Shown here: positions 11,931 to 24,121 of the stretch, in pieces | Position numbering within the stretch: the first letter of the stretch is position 1 | Layout: the number at the start of each line of letters is the position of its first letter | NCBI GenBank assembly: GCA_946894095.1 | Contig: OX335656.1 | Coordinates: forward strand, 2,309,001-2,373,000 | Origin: Incurvaria masculella | Lineage: Eukaryota > Arthropoda > Insecta > Lepidoptera > Incurvariidae | Reading direction: 5' to 3' | DNA: 64,000 nucleotides | Translations under genes and position numbers: made by a program | The notes under the pieces: model-generated | The model's input: the letters and a program-made list of their open reading frames with translations, nothing else | The model's database searches: none | Told to the model about the DNA's origin: nothing

Positions 11931-12145
11931 TAGCCTCCCTTGACAAAATAATTTGCCACTTTACCCATCATCCAAATATACAATGCACCGCACAAGCCAT
12001 GACAAATTCAGCATTTCACATAAACATGAGCAGCTATACTAAAAAAACAGTTCTAATTCCACCGCTTTATCTCGGAATCGACGGCTTTTACACCAGAGAA
12101 TACTTGTAAAACTCTACATATTATTGGATTATTGTTAGTTAAGTT
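11931..12145. other. intergenic, nothing recognised
   Basis: A short AT-rich spacer between a LINE poly(A) tail and a SINE. Confidence 0.5.
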
Positions 12146-12149
12146 TAGT

Positions 12150-12550
12150 TTATGCGACCTGCCATGGATGGCTAATACCACACAACTACCGTTATGATAT
12201 TAGTCCAATGAACCACATTCCCGAAGGAATTAGGTGCCATGCCAGGCCCTTCCCTTTATGAGCACGGCTACATTGAACTGGATGGAAACATGGACAATTT
12301 TTCATTGCCGCTTCGACAATCTTTTCATCCAATGCGATGGTACCAACCCGGGCGGGCTTAAACCCTACCACCTGTAGGGGAAGGGAACCTACAGTTTTAC
12401 ATGGATTCCGAACCATGAAGCAGCTCGCATTCGTGACGAAATGCACTTATCGAACTCGGAAAGACAAAGACAGTGGTGCATGTCGGAATCGAACCCAGGC
12501 CTCTGGTACGCTAGCCCAGTCCCCACGCCACTAGGCTACGAGCCGCTCAA
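12150..12550 (-). repeat. full tRNA-headed SINE (minus orientation)
   Basis: The best copy of the family. On the minus strand a Pol III A box (TAGCCTAGTGGCG, 12526-12538) and an exact-consensus B box (GGTTCGATTCC, 12485-12495) form a tRNA-like head. This is followed by TTCGTCACGAATGCGAGCTG-type sequence and the common body with GATGGTACC, TCGAAGCGGCAATG and GGTATTAGCCATCCATG. Transcription would run toward lower coordinates. Confidence 0.85.
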
Positions 12551-12957
12551 GTAATGTTCTATTTCTAAACCATTTGCACTGAGGGTGGCTGTTTCTTTTG
12601 TTCTTGTTCTTTGCCTTAAAATGTTCTAACAAAAAATGTTGGTATTTAGATCTAAGTATGTATTTCATTACCGTGGACGGAAAACTCGTGAAGTTTCTTT
12701 GCGGATTCTGCTTGATAGAGTTGATCGAATCCGCGGATCAATCAGTTTTTTACGTAACTTAGTGTAATTTGACTACCAAAATAAATGAAATGAAATGAAT
12801 AGTTACGCGAGGCTTTACGATGGTAAAGCTAAAAAGTGATTTATTACTAACCAACCAGAATAGTGAAGGAATAGTTAAACCTGCGTTACCACGGACCTCG
12901 GAACACCAACGCCTAAAATGTGGTTCCGGCATTTGATTGCACACAGTATTATTCCGG
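12551..12957. other. intergenic, nothing recognised
   Basis: No gene, RNA or clear repeat is recognised here. Confidence 0.5.
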
Positions 12958-13503
12958 CAGGTCACGACATTTATGGTCACGATAAGGTAAATGGCTGAAT
13001 CAAGGTTCTCATGTTAGAGACCAACCCTCTGATGCTAAATATGTTGGTCTGCCTGCGTCAAGTGGTTGCGTTATCTAGATTGGCTATATACTATAGTTGT
13101 TGGTATGTACCTGCTGATAAATATTCCTGTTGTCTAGAAATATTGATAACTATTAATTATACAACAATATCCAGTCGGTTTCATAATTGAATACATTAAT
13201 GTACCTAAAGTTATAACTGTAACCTAAATCGGCTGCAATTACGAAATTCGACCAAATATTTGTTTAGTTTTTCTATTGCTAAGCAAGTGTGTACAAATAC
13301 TTTAATGCTTCGTTATTTTCAGCCATTTTCCTTATCATACAAATGTGTAGTCACCATAACTACTATTTCAGGCGCCTTATCTAGGTAATGCAACCACTTG
13401 GCACAGGCAGACTGACACATTTAGCTTCAGATAGTTGGTATTTATCCTGTGAACACAGTTTCAGCCATCTACGTTATCGTTACCATTTTTGTCGCGACCT
13501 CCT
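12958..13503. repeat. MITE family C, copy 2
   Basis: Inverted arms with CTAAATATGTTGGTCTGCCT (left) and the complement on the right. The outer right end, complemented, reads GAGGTCGCGACAAAAATGG, almost identical to the outer left end of copy 1. The element is therefore in the opposite orientation. Confidence 0.8.
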
Positions 13504-13527
13504 AGTCTATATTGTTCGTAGGAGCGA

Positions 13528-13909
13528 GTGTTTGGTTTCTTAGTTCTAAGGTCCGAAAGTTTGAATTATTCGCGTTTTATGCAATAACTTTGGGGGTGGA
13601 TTACTCAACGATAAAATAAAAACATCTTAAAAAGATTAGTCATCAGACATAATTTGTTTCATGAAGATTTATATTTGTTAGATTTTTGCCTACAACGGTC
13701 GTGGTTTACTTTGAGCTATAAGTCGTTTTGTAATAAAAATGTTCGTAAATCTTACCAGATCAAACACTATGCGCATTATCTGCTTTGTGCATCCTCCTCA
13801 TCACGGAGCCTGTCTTTTTCTTTGAACCAGAGAAGGTCCCAGAGCGCAATAGCACGGTTTTGTAGCGTGCCTGCAAAAGAGTTAGTCCCGCCGGGAAGGG
13901 CCACCTTAA
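13528..13909 (+). mobile_element. TTAA MITE, copy 2 (left end missing)
   Basis: Begins internally at TGTTTGGTTTCT and AGGTCCGAAAGTTTG, runs through GTCATCAGACAT and CAGAGAAGGTCCCAGAGCG, and ends with GGGCCACC before TTAA at 13906-13909. It abuts MITE C copy 2. The open frames across it (13654-14046 and reverse) are accidental. Confidence 0.75.
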
Positions 13910-15442
13910 ATAACCCCAGAGTAAATAATGGAACGTTTTTAAATCTGGGGAATGAGCGGACCAGTGAATTGTTGAAAATCTCGAGATTAACAATTGTCAA
14001 AAGACAGCCTCAGAATCGCCATTGTTGGATAACAAAATTAATTTAATAATTTGTGAAAACAAAAGAAACTTAATGTCAGTGCCAATGTCATATTAATTTT
14101 TTTTAAATCCTTTTGTAACTTTTGGCCCACCCAGTATACATTGGTGGAGAGCAAACTCTTGACTACCATAATGACCCACCCGCGTCCAGACTTGATTAAC
14201 TCCGATTATCGAGCGGCAAGACGCCGTTGCTTAGGCTGATAAATATATAGAAAAAGTACTTCTAAATCAATCTAAGTATCTAATAAATATTGAAAATGTT
14301 TATAATTTAACAATTTAAACACATGTATTGGACACAGTTCTTTAATTTTAACATAATGAAGAGAGTCGTTACCCTATCAATTCCCCATACTACGGTAGAT
14401 AAGTATTTACAAGCTCTTAATGTTTTGCTAGGTTACTGTAATTTTGGATTCTAAAGTATATTGTCGAAATCTAAGTCGGTTTTTTTCATTATAACCCTTT
14501 AGATTAGAAAATATTGGCTAGTATATTGGAAAAAAGGCGTCTTTTTATGTTCATTTTCGAAAAAAAATTATACGGACATAGGATTAAGCTTTCTCAAAAA
14601 AAAAAAAAAGCTGGCAACTAGGGGTTGGGGTAGGAAGTAAACATTGGGCCTGGAAGACGATTTCGTCAATTTAATGGCAGTCGCTGTGCAAAAAATTGTG
14701 CATTACATTACACAGAATGCATTTCTTAAAATTTTCACCACAGCTTCATATTATTTTGTCATTTTGAATTGTTTGCGAGTTTTCACTACAATCTTTTAAT
14801 TTTGTGAGGTGGCCAGCATAAACCTGCATTGTGGTGTAATTTTAATATGTTTTGATGAGACTTAGTATGGGTTTTAAATGTTACCAGTGTAGAAAACATC
14901 GGGTTAACTTTCATTAATGGCTGCGACCGAAAGGGTTAGAGCCATAGTAGCCATAGAAGATTAGTTGAATCAGTTGCAACCTTTCGATAGTTTTCTAGTG
15001 GGGCTACGTGAGCCAGTTGGTCATGTCCTCCTAGTTCAGTCCAACTGTATAACTGTTTTGGGTTCCCGCAAACTCTTGTTGTAGCGCAAATGCATTGGGG
15101 ATGTTTTGTAGGTACGTCTTTATTTTAAAGAGATGGAGTACCAATGAAAAGAAAGAAAAGAATGCATCTACCATGTGATGAAATAACATAATCCTAAAAA
15201 TGAGGTCGCACTCACCGACAATTTTATTTAATTTCATTATATTTATTTAAGATTTTTGGTAGTCAAACTACACTAAGTTACGTCACAAAGAATGACCAAC
15301 CATTGAATTGACATGAACAGTCATAGAGCTGAATAGGATATCAAACATTTGAGTAATTTTGCTAAAAAATTATGATAATGATAATAATTCAGTAAGCAGA
15401 AATAATATTAGCTAAAAAGGGTCTTTAGTTACCAATTTCAGA
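13910..15442. other. intergenic, no gene recognised
   Basis: About 1.5 kb of AT-rich sequence with an A run at about 14596-14609. No exon, RNA gene or clear repeat is recognised. Confidence 0.5.
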
Positions 15443-15445
15443 ATA

Positions 15446-16073
15446 ACCAGCCAAGTGCGAGTCAGACTCGCACACGAAGGGTTCCGTACAAGATTTAAGG
15501 TGGCCCATCCCGCTCATCTCCCCATACAAAAGGGGAAAGAAGATCACGCCCATATTTCTTGTCAGAGATACAAATTTTTGCTCAAAATAGCTTTATTTGA
15601 TCGAACTAGATGTCTGATGACCATTGGCATTGTAAAATTGTGTTTGGTTTCTAAATTATAAGGTCCGAAAGTTTGAATTTTTTGCGCGTTTTATACAATA
15701 ACTTTGGAGGTGGATTACGCAATGATAAAGTAAGAACATCTTAAAAAGATTAGTCATCAGACATAGCTTATTTAATCAAGATTTATAATCTATTTGGTTT
15801 TTGTTAGATTCTTGACTACAACGGTCGTGGTTTACTTTTAGCTATAAGTTGTTTTGAAATTAAAATTTTCGTAAATCTTACCAAATCACACACTATGCAC
15901 ATTGTCTTTTTTGTGGACATGTTGCATCTTCCTCATCACGGAACCTGTCTTATTCTTTGAAACAGAGAAGGTCCCAGAGCGCAACAGCACGGTTTTGTAC
16001 CGTGCCCGCGAATGAGTTAGGCCCGCCGGGTTGGGCCACCTTAACACAAAAAAACACGTTTTTACCTCTAGGG
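15446..16073 (-). repeat. dispersed repeat A, copy 4, interrupted by a TTAA MITE
   Basis: The minus-orientation end of repeat A (GTGCGAGTCAGACTCGCACA, then GGGTTCCGTACAAGATTTAA) stops at TTAA 15495-15498. Its continuation (TTAACACAAAAAAACACG) resumes at 16041, exactly as in the uninterrupted copy 2 at 2168. Confidence 0.8.
15495..16044 (+). mobile_element. TTAA-flanked 542-bp MITE, copy 3
   Basis: Flanked by TTAA at 15495-15498 and 16041-16044; the element between is 542 bp, the same length as copy 1. Ends are GGTGGCCCATCCCGCTC and the complement of CGGGTTGGGCCACC. It sits inside repeat A. Confidence 0.9.
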
Positions 16074-17280
16074 TATAGTCCACGAAATTATTTGCAAAAA
16101 ATTTGTTTTCTCGATGTCGGCGTTCAATGTGTATCAACGGAACTGAGTTCTTCGTACAGGGTCACCTTCCTCCAGGCCTTGTACCGGTGTGTAGTGGTAT
16201 GGGTTTTGGTTAGATCCATGCAAGGTAGACCAAACCTTCTTCTGCGATACGAAAATGCGCAGCTACTGAGCTCTAAGAGGCCTAGATTTGGGCATTAAAA
16301 GTTGGGTATTAAAAACACAAAATCTTCAATATTTTTCATAATTGCCAGTCATCATCATAGAAGATCTGGTAGTTTTTTAAGTGAGGCCTATTTGGGGCAT
16401 TTTTTTTAGTGATGCAGTATTGCAGAATAGCATGTGTTCACTGTGTTTAGTTTTTAATTATTTAAAATTATTTGAGGCAATTGAATTGAAAAGTCCACCC
16501 CCTAATATTGTTACTTGAGTAACAATTTCTACCCAACCCTATCCGAGCAAAAGCACTGAAGATTATTTAAACCAATCGCGTTTTGGACATCGCATTTTGG
16601 TGCCTTTTTGCATTTTTGGTAATCGTCTACTTCAGAGGGCGAGAGTAGCAAGCTAACACATTTAATGGCGGGTAGCATACAGGGAAGACTAAACAATTTA
16701 TTATTTGTAGAATTTTCTTAATAAAATTAATGATATTTATTGATTATGCTAGCCAAAGCACGCTATATAACACGTAATGTAAAGGTGTACGCGCGCGGTT
16801 ATGTGGTGAAAATCCGCTCGATGACGATCAAATTCAAATTAGCTCTACCGTAGAGACTGCTACCGTAGATACGCTAGAATTTAAGCACAAATTACCACAC
16901 AACAATGGACAATTTCGCCGGCGCGACACCGGAACCGGCGGCGCGGTAGCGTGCGTGAGGCTTGGCGCCCGCCCGGCGCGGTTGCGCTCTGGCTAAATGT
17001 AAAGTAATGCGATAAATGCTTACCGGACGCGTTCTGATGCTTTTCCTCTGATGCACCGATGTACAGCAAACGGTTGAAATAAAAAATACGCGCGGACGAG
17101 CGATTTCCAAAAACCAGGGGAAGAAAATCCTGTCACACAGACGAAAAGTACAAATGGCGGCCAAATTTAGCCGCTGGCTGAGCTTTATTTTCAGGGTTGC
17201 CAGAATACTATAATAAAAAAATCGCTCATGTTCGAAAACGTAGGTAGAATAGGCTTACGATATTACCATACGTTCCATAT
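16074..17280. other. intergenic; GC-rich patch and AAATGGCGGCC motif near 17152
   Basis: No gene is recognised. Positions 16910-16990 are CpG-rich, and the + strand near 17152 reads AAATGGCGGCCA, which fits the YY1/Pho core (ATGGCGGC-type motif often found just downstream of transcription starts). A promoter is possible but no linked exon is seen. Confidence 0.3.
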
Positions 17281-17284
17281 TAGC

Positions 17285-17403
17285 AGTATTCAGAGTGGGC
17301 GGACTAATTTTATTTCGCGTATTAATGTTAGACTAAACCGGTTTTGTATGGATGGTCTGGTGCTAATCCCGTACTAAGTTTTGACCGGTTCACTCTGAAT
17401 ACA
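17285..17403. repeat. MITE family F, copy 1
   Basis: Short element with ends GTATTCAGAGTG and CACTCTGAATAC. It contains AAACCGGTTTTGTATGGATG and GTACTAAGTTTTGACCGG. A partial second copy ends at about 17516 with the same CACTCTGAATAC. Confidence 0.65.
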
Positions 17404-17516
17404 CCATATGCCGTCGTTTACATTAATACGGGTGTTAACGCGGAACTGAATAGCATTTTGTAAGGTAAGTTAGGTGCTAGCGCGTACCAAATTTTGACAG
17501 TTCACTCTGAATACGA

Positions 17517-18087
17517 CTGTAAGTAGAAAAAAGGTAGCCATCTTTTTCTTACATAGAGTTTGACAGACACGAACACGAGCACTCGTTCTTCATCGTTTTC
17601 ATCAGTAGACCCTCAGGGGGTAATGACAGCTACTCGCAAGCATTCGTTGTGAGAACTTCTCGTGTTGGCTTCGTGAGTGCATACACAGATTACGTACTCT
17701 TGAATCGCAATTCCATCTATGAGTGAAAGGCAGGTTGAAAATAAACAAAAAAAAAAGGCTACATTGTTTTTAGTAACTGAAATGGATGGCTGAAGCATGT
17801 GCTACACGGTTTGAAGCCAAGTTAAAAACCAAGATCACCTTAAAGAGAAGCGGGTTGCGCGTTGCCGGCTTCACTGTTTAAAACCAACCCAAAACTTCAG
17901 TATGTTTGAAGAACACTGCGAAGGGAGGACTTATTATCTACGGTTGTATGTACAGTACATAAACTACCAAAACATCATGGCGTCTTACCTTTCTAAACTA
18001 CATGCATGCATTTTTGCGAGTAGAGTCTTTGCATGATTTAGTCCCAAAGTCTATGTACAACTCGAAAAGTACCCTAATAACTATCAG
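17517..18087. other. intergenic, nothing recognised
   Basis: No gene. The 61-codon minus frame at 17613-17798 has no domain. Confidence 0.5.
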
Positions 18088-18088
18088 T

Positions 18089-18194
18089 CGTATTCAGAGA
18101 GCACCTGTCAAAACTTAGTTCGAGATTAGCACTAACCATACAAAAACCGGTTTATTCGGGGGAATTAAAGTTAGTCCGCCGACTCTAAATACGA
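18089..18194. repeat. MITE family F, inverted copy
   Basis: Left end GTATTCAGAGAGCACCTGTC, middle CATACAAAAACCGGTTTATT, right end GACTCTAAATACG; it reads as the reverse complement of the copy at 17285-17403 with some divergence. Confidence 0.55.
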
Positions 18195-18204
18195 TAGAGT
18201 GAGG

Positions 18205-18966
18205 CCTAAAATTTGGAACTTATGGCGTTTGTTCATCGCTGCCGTCACCGAGAAACGAGATTATTTCCGACCGATAACGGTAGGACGTAGCGGCGATTTT
18301 TTGTTTACCGTGACCGATCTCAATGGTTCAATGTGGCTCTTTTTTGTGATGCGCGTGGTTTTGCATTGCCTGCAATTCGTCCCGTCAAAAAATCGGGCCG
18401 ATTTTTACTATGGGTTTTTAGAGGTAGCGCCGATCTGATGACGACGCTCGGTGCTGTGAACACGCACCCATAGTACCACGCCGCTAGTTCGGCGACGTCC
18501 GTCATCTCTTTCTCGGTGACATGACGGCGGCGGTGAACAAACGTCGGTATTATAACTCTATTATTCTGTGGTACTCTGAAGAAGTACACAGCGTTCCTAA
18601 ATGCGTATATTGCACAGATTTCAACAATGTACGCGTACACGACCTTATATTCACTCCCGTGAACGTCATGTTGACATAAGGGACGTGACTCTAGATCGCA
18701 CACAGATCGTTCAAAGCACGCAAGGTTGAGAGCATGTACAGTCGTTACTTATCAAATGTATACACTAGAAAGAGAAGGAATTCCTAAGTCCCTTTTACTC
18801 TATGGTTAACGTCAGCATGTCAGAAAGAGATCTCAAATTTGTCTCTATTTCCGGTGTATAGATTTCAGACGAAACGACTGTACGCCGTGTACGCTGTCAA
18901 ATGGCTGTCATGGAGTTGTCATTAAACGTGTTTTTCTGTAGTTCTCTCATCGCATGGACTTGTATT
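18205..18966. other. intergenic; weak inverted repeat 18235-18535
   Basis: GCTGCCGTCACCGAGAAACG at the left is mirrored imperfectly by TTTCTCGGTGACATGACGGC at the right, so another degenerate MITE is possible. The 127-codon minus frame (18320-18703) crosses this structure and has no recognisable domain. Confidence 0.4.
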
Positions 18967-18967
18967 C

Positions 18968-19311
18968 TGAGTGGTCAGTCTGAGTTCTGACCTAAATTGG
19001 CGTTTACGGCGAACCGATCGACTGGCGTTTTCCGTAAAAACGTCAAACTCGATACAAGTTTTTACTAGATCTTCTGTGGATTTACTTCTTCAAGCTCTCA
19101 AAGTCAAACTCGGACTTCCGATTTGTAATGAAAACGCGGAGTCGGCGTAAACGGCAACGTCGACGTATTTACTGCAACGTTGAGTAAGCTGTCAAATCAA
19201 ACTCGGACTCGCAAAACGCGCGCTCTTCAATATCGTCAGACATTTGAAAATCCCAGTCGATCGGTTTGCTGTAAATGCCAATTTAGGTGACAACTAAGAC
19301 TACAGGCTCTG
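18968..19311. repeat. MITE family B, copy 2
   Basis: Same order of words as 4541-4880: GGTCAGTCTGAGTTCT, AACCGATCGACTGGCGTTTT, GGCAACGTCGACGTATTTAC, CCCAGTCGATCGGTTTGC. About 340 bp, with inverted ends. Confidence 0.8.
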
Positions 19312-19639
19312 AAAAAACGAAGGCCTTTCGCAGTTTGTTAGTCTAGTTAGACAATTCTAGGCCTGAAATAACGACTCTCGAGACTACAAGGCATTTTCCA
19401 TGTAGTTAGGTTAGGCTCTGACACATATGTCTGCTCAAACTCGTTCCAATTTAATATCGTTCAATTGTAGCTGTGAGCAGAAATATCAATTCCGAACAAT
19501 AGTATTCACTGTATTCGCTGTCTGCGATCTTTGCAATGTACGCAATTCGGAACGTAGGTTGAGTATATACTCTGTGGTACTCTGTTAAAGACATATTGAA
19601 AAATTCTTTGGATAAAGATGATTACTTTAAATCAGCTTT
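19312..19639. other. no gene recognised; upstream flank of LINE
   Basis: No gag-like ORF1 is present before the LINE ORF2, so the element is 5'-truncated or its 5' part has decayed beyond recognition. Confidence 0.5.
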
Positions 19640-22600
19640 TTGCTAACCGAAATGGCCACAACAGCAACAGTGCTGCAGTGGAACCCTCGCAGCATCCGCC
19701 ACAAAAAACCTGATTTTTTATTTATATTGAATAAATGTCAACCTATTATATCTGCAATCACGGAGACATGGCTAAAACCGGGTTCTTTTTTTAGAGTCCC
19801 GGGATATTCATGCCTGCGTGATGACAGAGATGATGGATGGGGCGGTGCCGCCTTATTCATCAAAAAGTCCATTCCTTCATGCCAGGTGAACCTTCCCACT
19901 CACAGCAACCTTTTCAATGCGGTGGCTGTGAGGGCGAATGATATCACCTTCATCTGTATATATATTCCTCATCCTCATAATAATATAATTTCTGATATTA
20001 GATCTTTGTTTAATAGTTTACCTTTACCTTTTATTGTTCTTGGAGACTTTAATTGCCACCATTATGCATGGGGCTCTTCACAATGCGATTCATTTGGTTG
20101 CAAAATCCTAGATTTGGCCGATGATCTAAATCTTTGTTTTCTAAACGATGGCTCCCCTACCCGCCGGACTTCCCCAATTCAACGTCATAGCGCAGTTGAT
20201 CTAACGCAAATATCTCTTCTTTATTGACATGGGAGGTTGACAGTCTTTCATTTGGCAGTGACCACTTCCCAATTAAGATTACTATTCCTCTTAAAAACAT
20301 ACTCGAAAAGAACCCTGCACCTCTTCTTAGGTATAGGGTTGGTGATGCAGACTGGGGTGCATTTGCTGCAGCTGTTGAAAAGAGAATCTGTTTACTTCCT
20401 GCGGTAACCATAGATACACTCTTACCTTGTTATAACGAATTTATTGCATCTTTAATTTCATCTGCTGATGAAGTTATTCCTCTTAAAAATACTGACTCCA
20501 AAGCCCCTTCATCCCCTCCATGGTGGGACAAAGAATGTTCCCTAACTATTAAAAATAGAAATAATTCCGAGAGGAAATATTGTTTTGACATGTCGATGGA
20601 GAATTTTTTAAATTTCAAAAGAGCTCAAGTATTTATTCCATACTTTACCTCAGATCACACATACATTGATTTAGAAATGGAAGCGCCTTTCACGCTTGCT
20701 GAATTAAAATTAGTCTTAAACTATGTTAAAGATTCCGCTCCAGGAGTCGACGGAATCCCTTATTCATTTATATCTAAATCCAGTCAAAATACTCTTCTCT
20801 ATTTTCTTGACCTGATAAACCATTTCTTTAATAATGGTATTATTCCTGATTCATGGAAGTCCCAAATTATTATTCCGATACTCAAACCCAACAAGGATCC
20901 AAATGATGCTACTTCATATCGCCCAATTGCGCTATCATCTGTTTTGGCCAAGGTCACTGAGCATTTAATTAAAAATCGTCTTACTTGGATAGTGGAAAAT
21001 CGAAATATTTTTGCTTCAAGCCAATTCGGCTTCAGAAAAGGAAGAAGCACCGCAGACAGTCTAGGTATTTTTACAACTGATATCCGTCTTGGCTTCAGCA
21101 GAGGGGAATCAATAGTGGCAGCATTTCTCGATATTTCGGCCGCTTACGATAATGTTCACCTTCCGATTCTTAGAAATAAACTTCTCCTGTTAAATATTCC
21201 TTATAAAATTGTTCATTTCATATTAAACCTCCTGTCATCTAGATCAATAACCCTTAGAATTAATGAAATAGAGACATTGCCCAGAACTATATGGAAAGGA
21301 CTTCCCCAAGGATCAGTTCTTAGCCCAATTTTATACAATCTCTACACTCACGATCTAGAACAAATTATCACCCCCCATTGTCGCATACTGCAATATGCGG
21401 ATGATATTCTCTTATATATTCCTGATAAATCAATACCGCAGGCAGCTAAGAGCTTAAACTTAGCCCTAAAAGCCCTTCATCTATGGCTATCTGACCATGG
21501 TATGGATCTGTCAGCAGCAAAAAGTAGCGCCGTAATTTTCACACGCAAACAATCTATCCCTGACGTCATTATCCATTATGATGAGCATCCAATTACAATT
21601 CAGAACCACGCCAAATTTCTTGGTGTGATCCTAGATTCAAAAATGAACGGAAAATTACACCTCAATTATATAACCGGAAAATGTGAAAAAAACATTAACA
21701 TTCTTCGTACTCTTTCCGGAGTTTGGTGGGGAGCCCATCCATTCAATCTAAAATTGCTATATAATGCATTGATTCGTAGTCACATGGACTATTGCTCATA
21801 TATTCTAGAGCCATGTAATAAGAAAGCATTGTTCGCACTGGAATTGATCCAAGCCAAATGCATGCGTTTAATAATTGGCGCAATGAAATCTTCTCCTAAA
21901 AACGCTCTACAAGTCGAATGTGTAGAGCCTCCGTTAGTCTTGAGACGTCAATATCTAGCCGATAGATTCTTATTTCGTGCTGCTCAGCTTTCATCACATC
22001 CCATTTTTCCCAAACTTCAACTGTTAGAAAAGTACACACATAATAAAAAATACTGGTCCCGTAAGTCTTCCACTCCTCTAACACAGAGTTATAACCGATT
22101 TACTACTATTGAATCACCAATCGTTCGATCGTCTCCCATCCCTCCATATAATATTCCTTTTTCATCCATTATTTTTAAACCTAATATAGAATTCTCCATA
22201 GGCATCGACAAAGACTCATTGAATGCAAATAGTATATTTAATAAAGTATCCTCTCGAAAGTGGCCTTTTTGGCAAATGATTTTTACCGATGCATCCAAGT
22301 TGTCTAGAGATGGATGTGTTGGAGCAGCTTTTGTGCATTCAAACTCTAACATTTCTAGATCATGGAGGTGCCCTCCTGAGTCATCGGTTTTCACTGGAGA
22401 ATGCGTGGCAATACTTGGTGCAGTGTCGTATGTCAGGTCATCTCAGTTTGAAAAAACAGTTATATTCACCGACTCTCTTAGTTGCCTTAAAGCTCTCCAT
22501 CAAAACCCATTCAAAAACAAACCTCATAACATTGTGTTGTCCATCAAACATATTCTTGCAGATTGTGATGTTGATGAGTTAAAGGTTGAACTGGCATGGA

Positions 22601-23145
22601 TTCCTAGTCATGTCGGTATTAAAAACAATGAACTTGTGGACACTATTGCCAAAAATGCTATAGAGACCGGTGAACATACCTATTTTACTGTACAACCCTC
22701 AGACTTACTCTGTTTACCTAAAAAAAGGATGTATGAATGCTGGTCTATTGATTGGATTCGATCTAGAAGATCAAAAGGCAGACATTACGCATCTCTACAG
22801 CCCGAAATACCTACAAAACCATGGTTTTCAAAACACAAAAATCTGCCAAAAAAGGAAACTTCCATCATATGTAGAATGAGACTTGGGCATTGCTGTTCTC
22901 CTGTATTCTTGGCTAAGATCCATGCCAGAGACTCGTCCCTTTGTGAATGCGGACTACAGGAGGGAAACCTTGACCACATTTTTTTCTCGTGCTCTCTTAA
23001 CAATAAAACTCCGTCGTTATTTAAATTACTCTCTGACTCTAAAATTGCTCTTCCCACTAACATCAACACGCTACTTACCCTTGATCAACCCTCAGTACTT
23101 AATATTCTGTCCAAATTTATCAGAAACAATGATATTAAATTATAA
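19640..23145 (+). pseudogene. decayed I-type LINE, ORF2 (endonuclease-RT-RNase H)
   Basis: Two overlapping open frames make up one broken ORF2. The first (19640-20227) is the apurinic-type endonuclease, with TETWL and LGDFNCHHYAWG motifs. It breaks at about 20215, and the next frame (20224-23145) resumes before GSDHFPI. Then come the reverse transcriptase (FRKGRSTADSLG, LQYADDILLY), an RNase H (IFTDASKLSRDG, FTDSLSC, WIPSHVGIKNNE) and a C-terminal Cys/His motif (CECGLQEGNLDHIFFSCS). Compared with the intact relative at 57600-61331 it has a frameshift after the endonuclease and lacks roughly 70 residues between the endonuclease and RT (near 20620). It is therefore a non-functional copy. RNase H plus this endonuclease order suggests the I group; the exact clade is uncertain. 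Confidence 0.9.
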
Positions 23146-23489
23146 TTTACTCTTTATTGTAAATAGTTAAGATTCATGTTATCCTCTTATGTGTAATATT
23201 TTTAAGTTGTAATGTTTATTTTTATGTGGGAACTTCCAATATATTTAGTTCATTTATTTAGGTTCAACCGAAGTAGGTATTATTGTTTTTATACTTAATT
23301 TCAAGTTTGTGAAAGAATTTGCGAGATTTCTCAAAATATTTGGTATTCATATAATCTACTCCAAATTATTCATCCATTACTTCATTAAAAGTATTTAACC
23401 GAAAAAGATCAAGTGAAACTCGACGCTGGCAAATTGTCGCTTATATAACGACAGAGGCCACAAAGGAAGTTAAAACAAAAAAAAAAAAG
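23146..23489 (+). other. probable 3' UTR and A-run of the LINE
   Basis: AT-rich, non-coding, ending in an A run at about 23477-23488. It may be the 3' end of the LINE above, but the link is not proven because a second LINE fragment starts at once after the A run. Confidence 0.45.
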
Positions 23490-23830
23490 ATGATTGTGCT
23501 GTTGTCTGCCGTATGCCCACACTGCAACTTAGCTGATCAATCCCTGGACCACCTCTTCTTTCATTGCTGTGCTTTTGATGAGCAAAGAGAAAAACTATAT
23601 AAATGCTTAGAAATTACATACAAAGAAAGAGAGAAAATCCCGCTCGACCTGAAAAAGATATTAAGTCAACCGACCAACTTTGAACCCATATTTCTATATA
23701 TACATGAGACAATAAAAAATATTTAACTACATGACACTCCAGAATGGACTACAATCCATTAGATACAATAAAGAGAAGGCTGTATAGCGAAAGCTTTTGC
23801 CTGTCCATGGGATAAACAAAAAAAAAAGAG
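23490..23830 (+). pseudogene. LINE 3' fragment with zinc-finger tail and poly(A)
   Basis: An open frame of 78 codons starts with a CPHCNLADQSLDHLFFHC motif, the Cys/His tail typical of the C terminus of I/R1/jockey-type ORF2 proteins. It stops at 23726; about 90 bp of 3' UTR and an A run at 23818-23828 follow. It belongs to a different family from the copy just upstream, and everything 5' is missing. Confidence 0.7.
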
Positions 23831-24121
23831 CTGTCTGTTGCTGTGTGTAAGCATAAAAAATCGACAAAAAACAGATGGTGTGGTTAGGCTATAATATATA
23901 TAATATATACTAATTTATGGCTACTGGTTAGATTTACATTTAATGCATTAATCCAATGATATTTTGATATCTGTTTGTTTTGGTAGATTTGGTGTTCGTA
24001 CCACAAACAATTTTTCGTGCATGTAAAATTGAATGACAAATTCTCGAGAGAAACGCACATTTCACAAGGTCGAACAGTGCTTTAGTAAATCTACGCAGAG
24101 TCAAGGTGCAATGCGAGCACC

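Noticed and set aside
13654..14046. 130-codon open frame and reverse frames
   Set aside because: Most of it lies in a TTAA MITE copy, which is non-coding in its other four copies.
18320..18703. 127-codon minus-strand open frame
   Set aside because: It crosses a weak inverted repeat and shows no domain or splice support.
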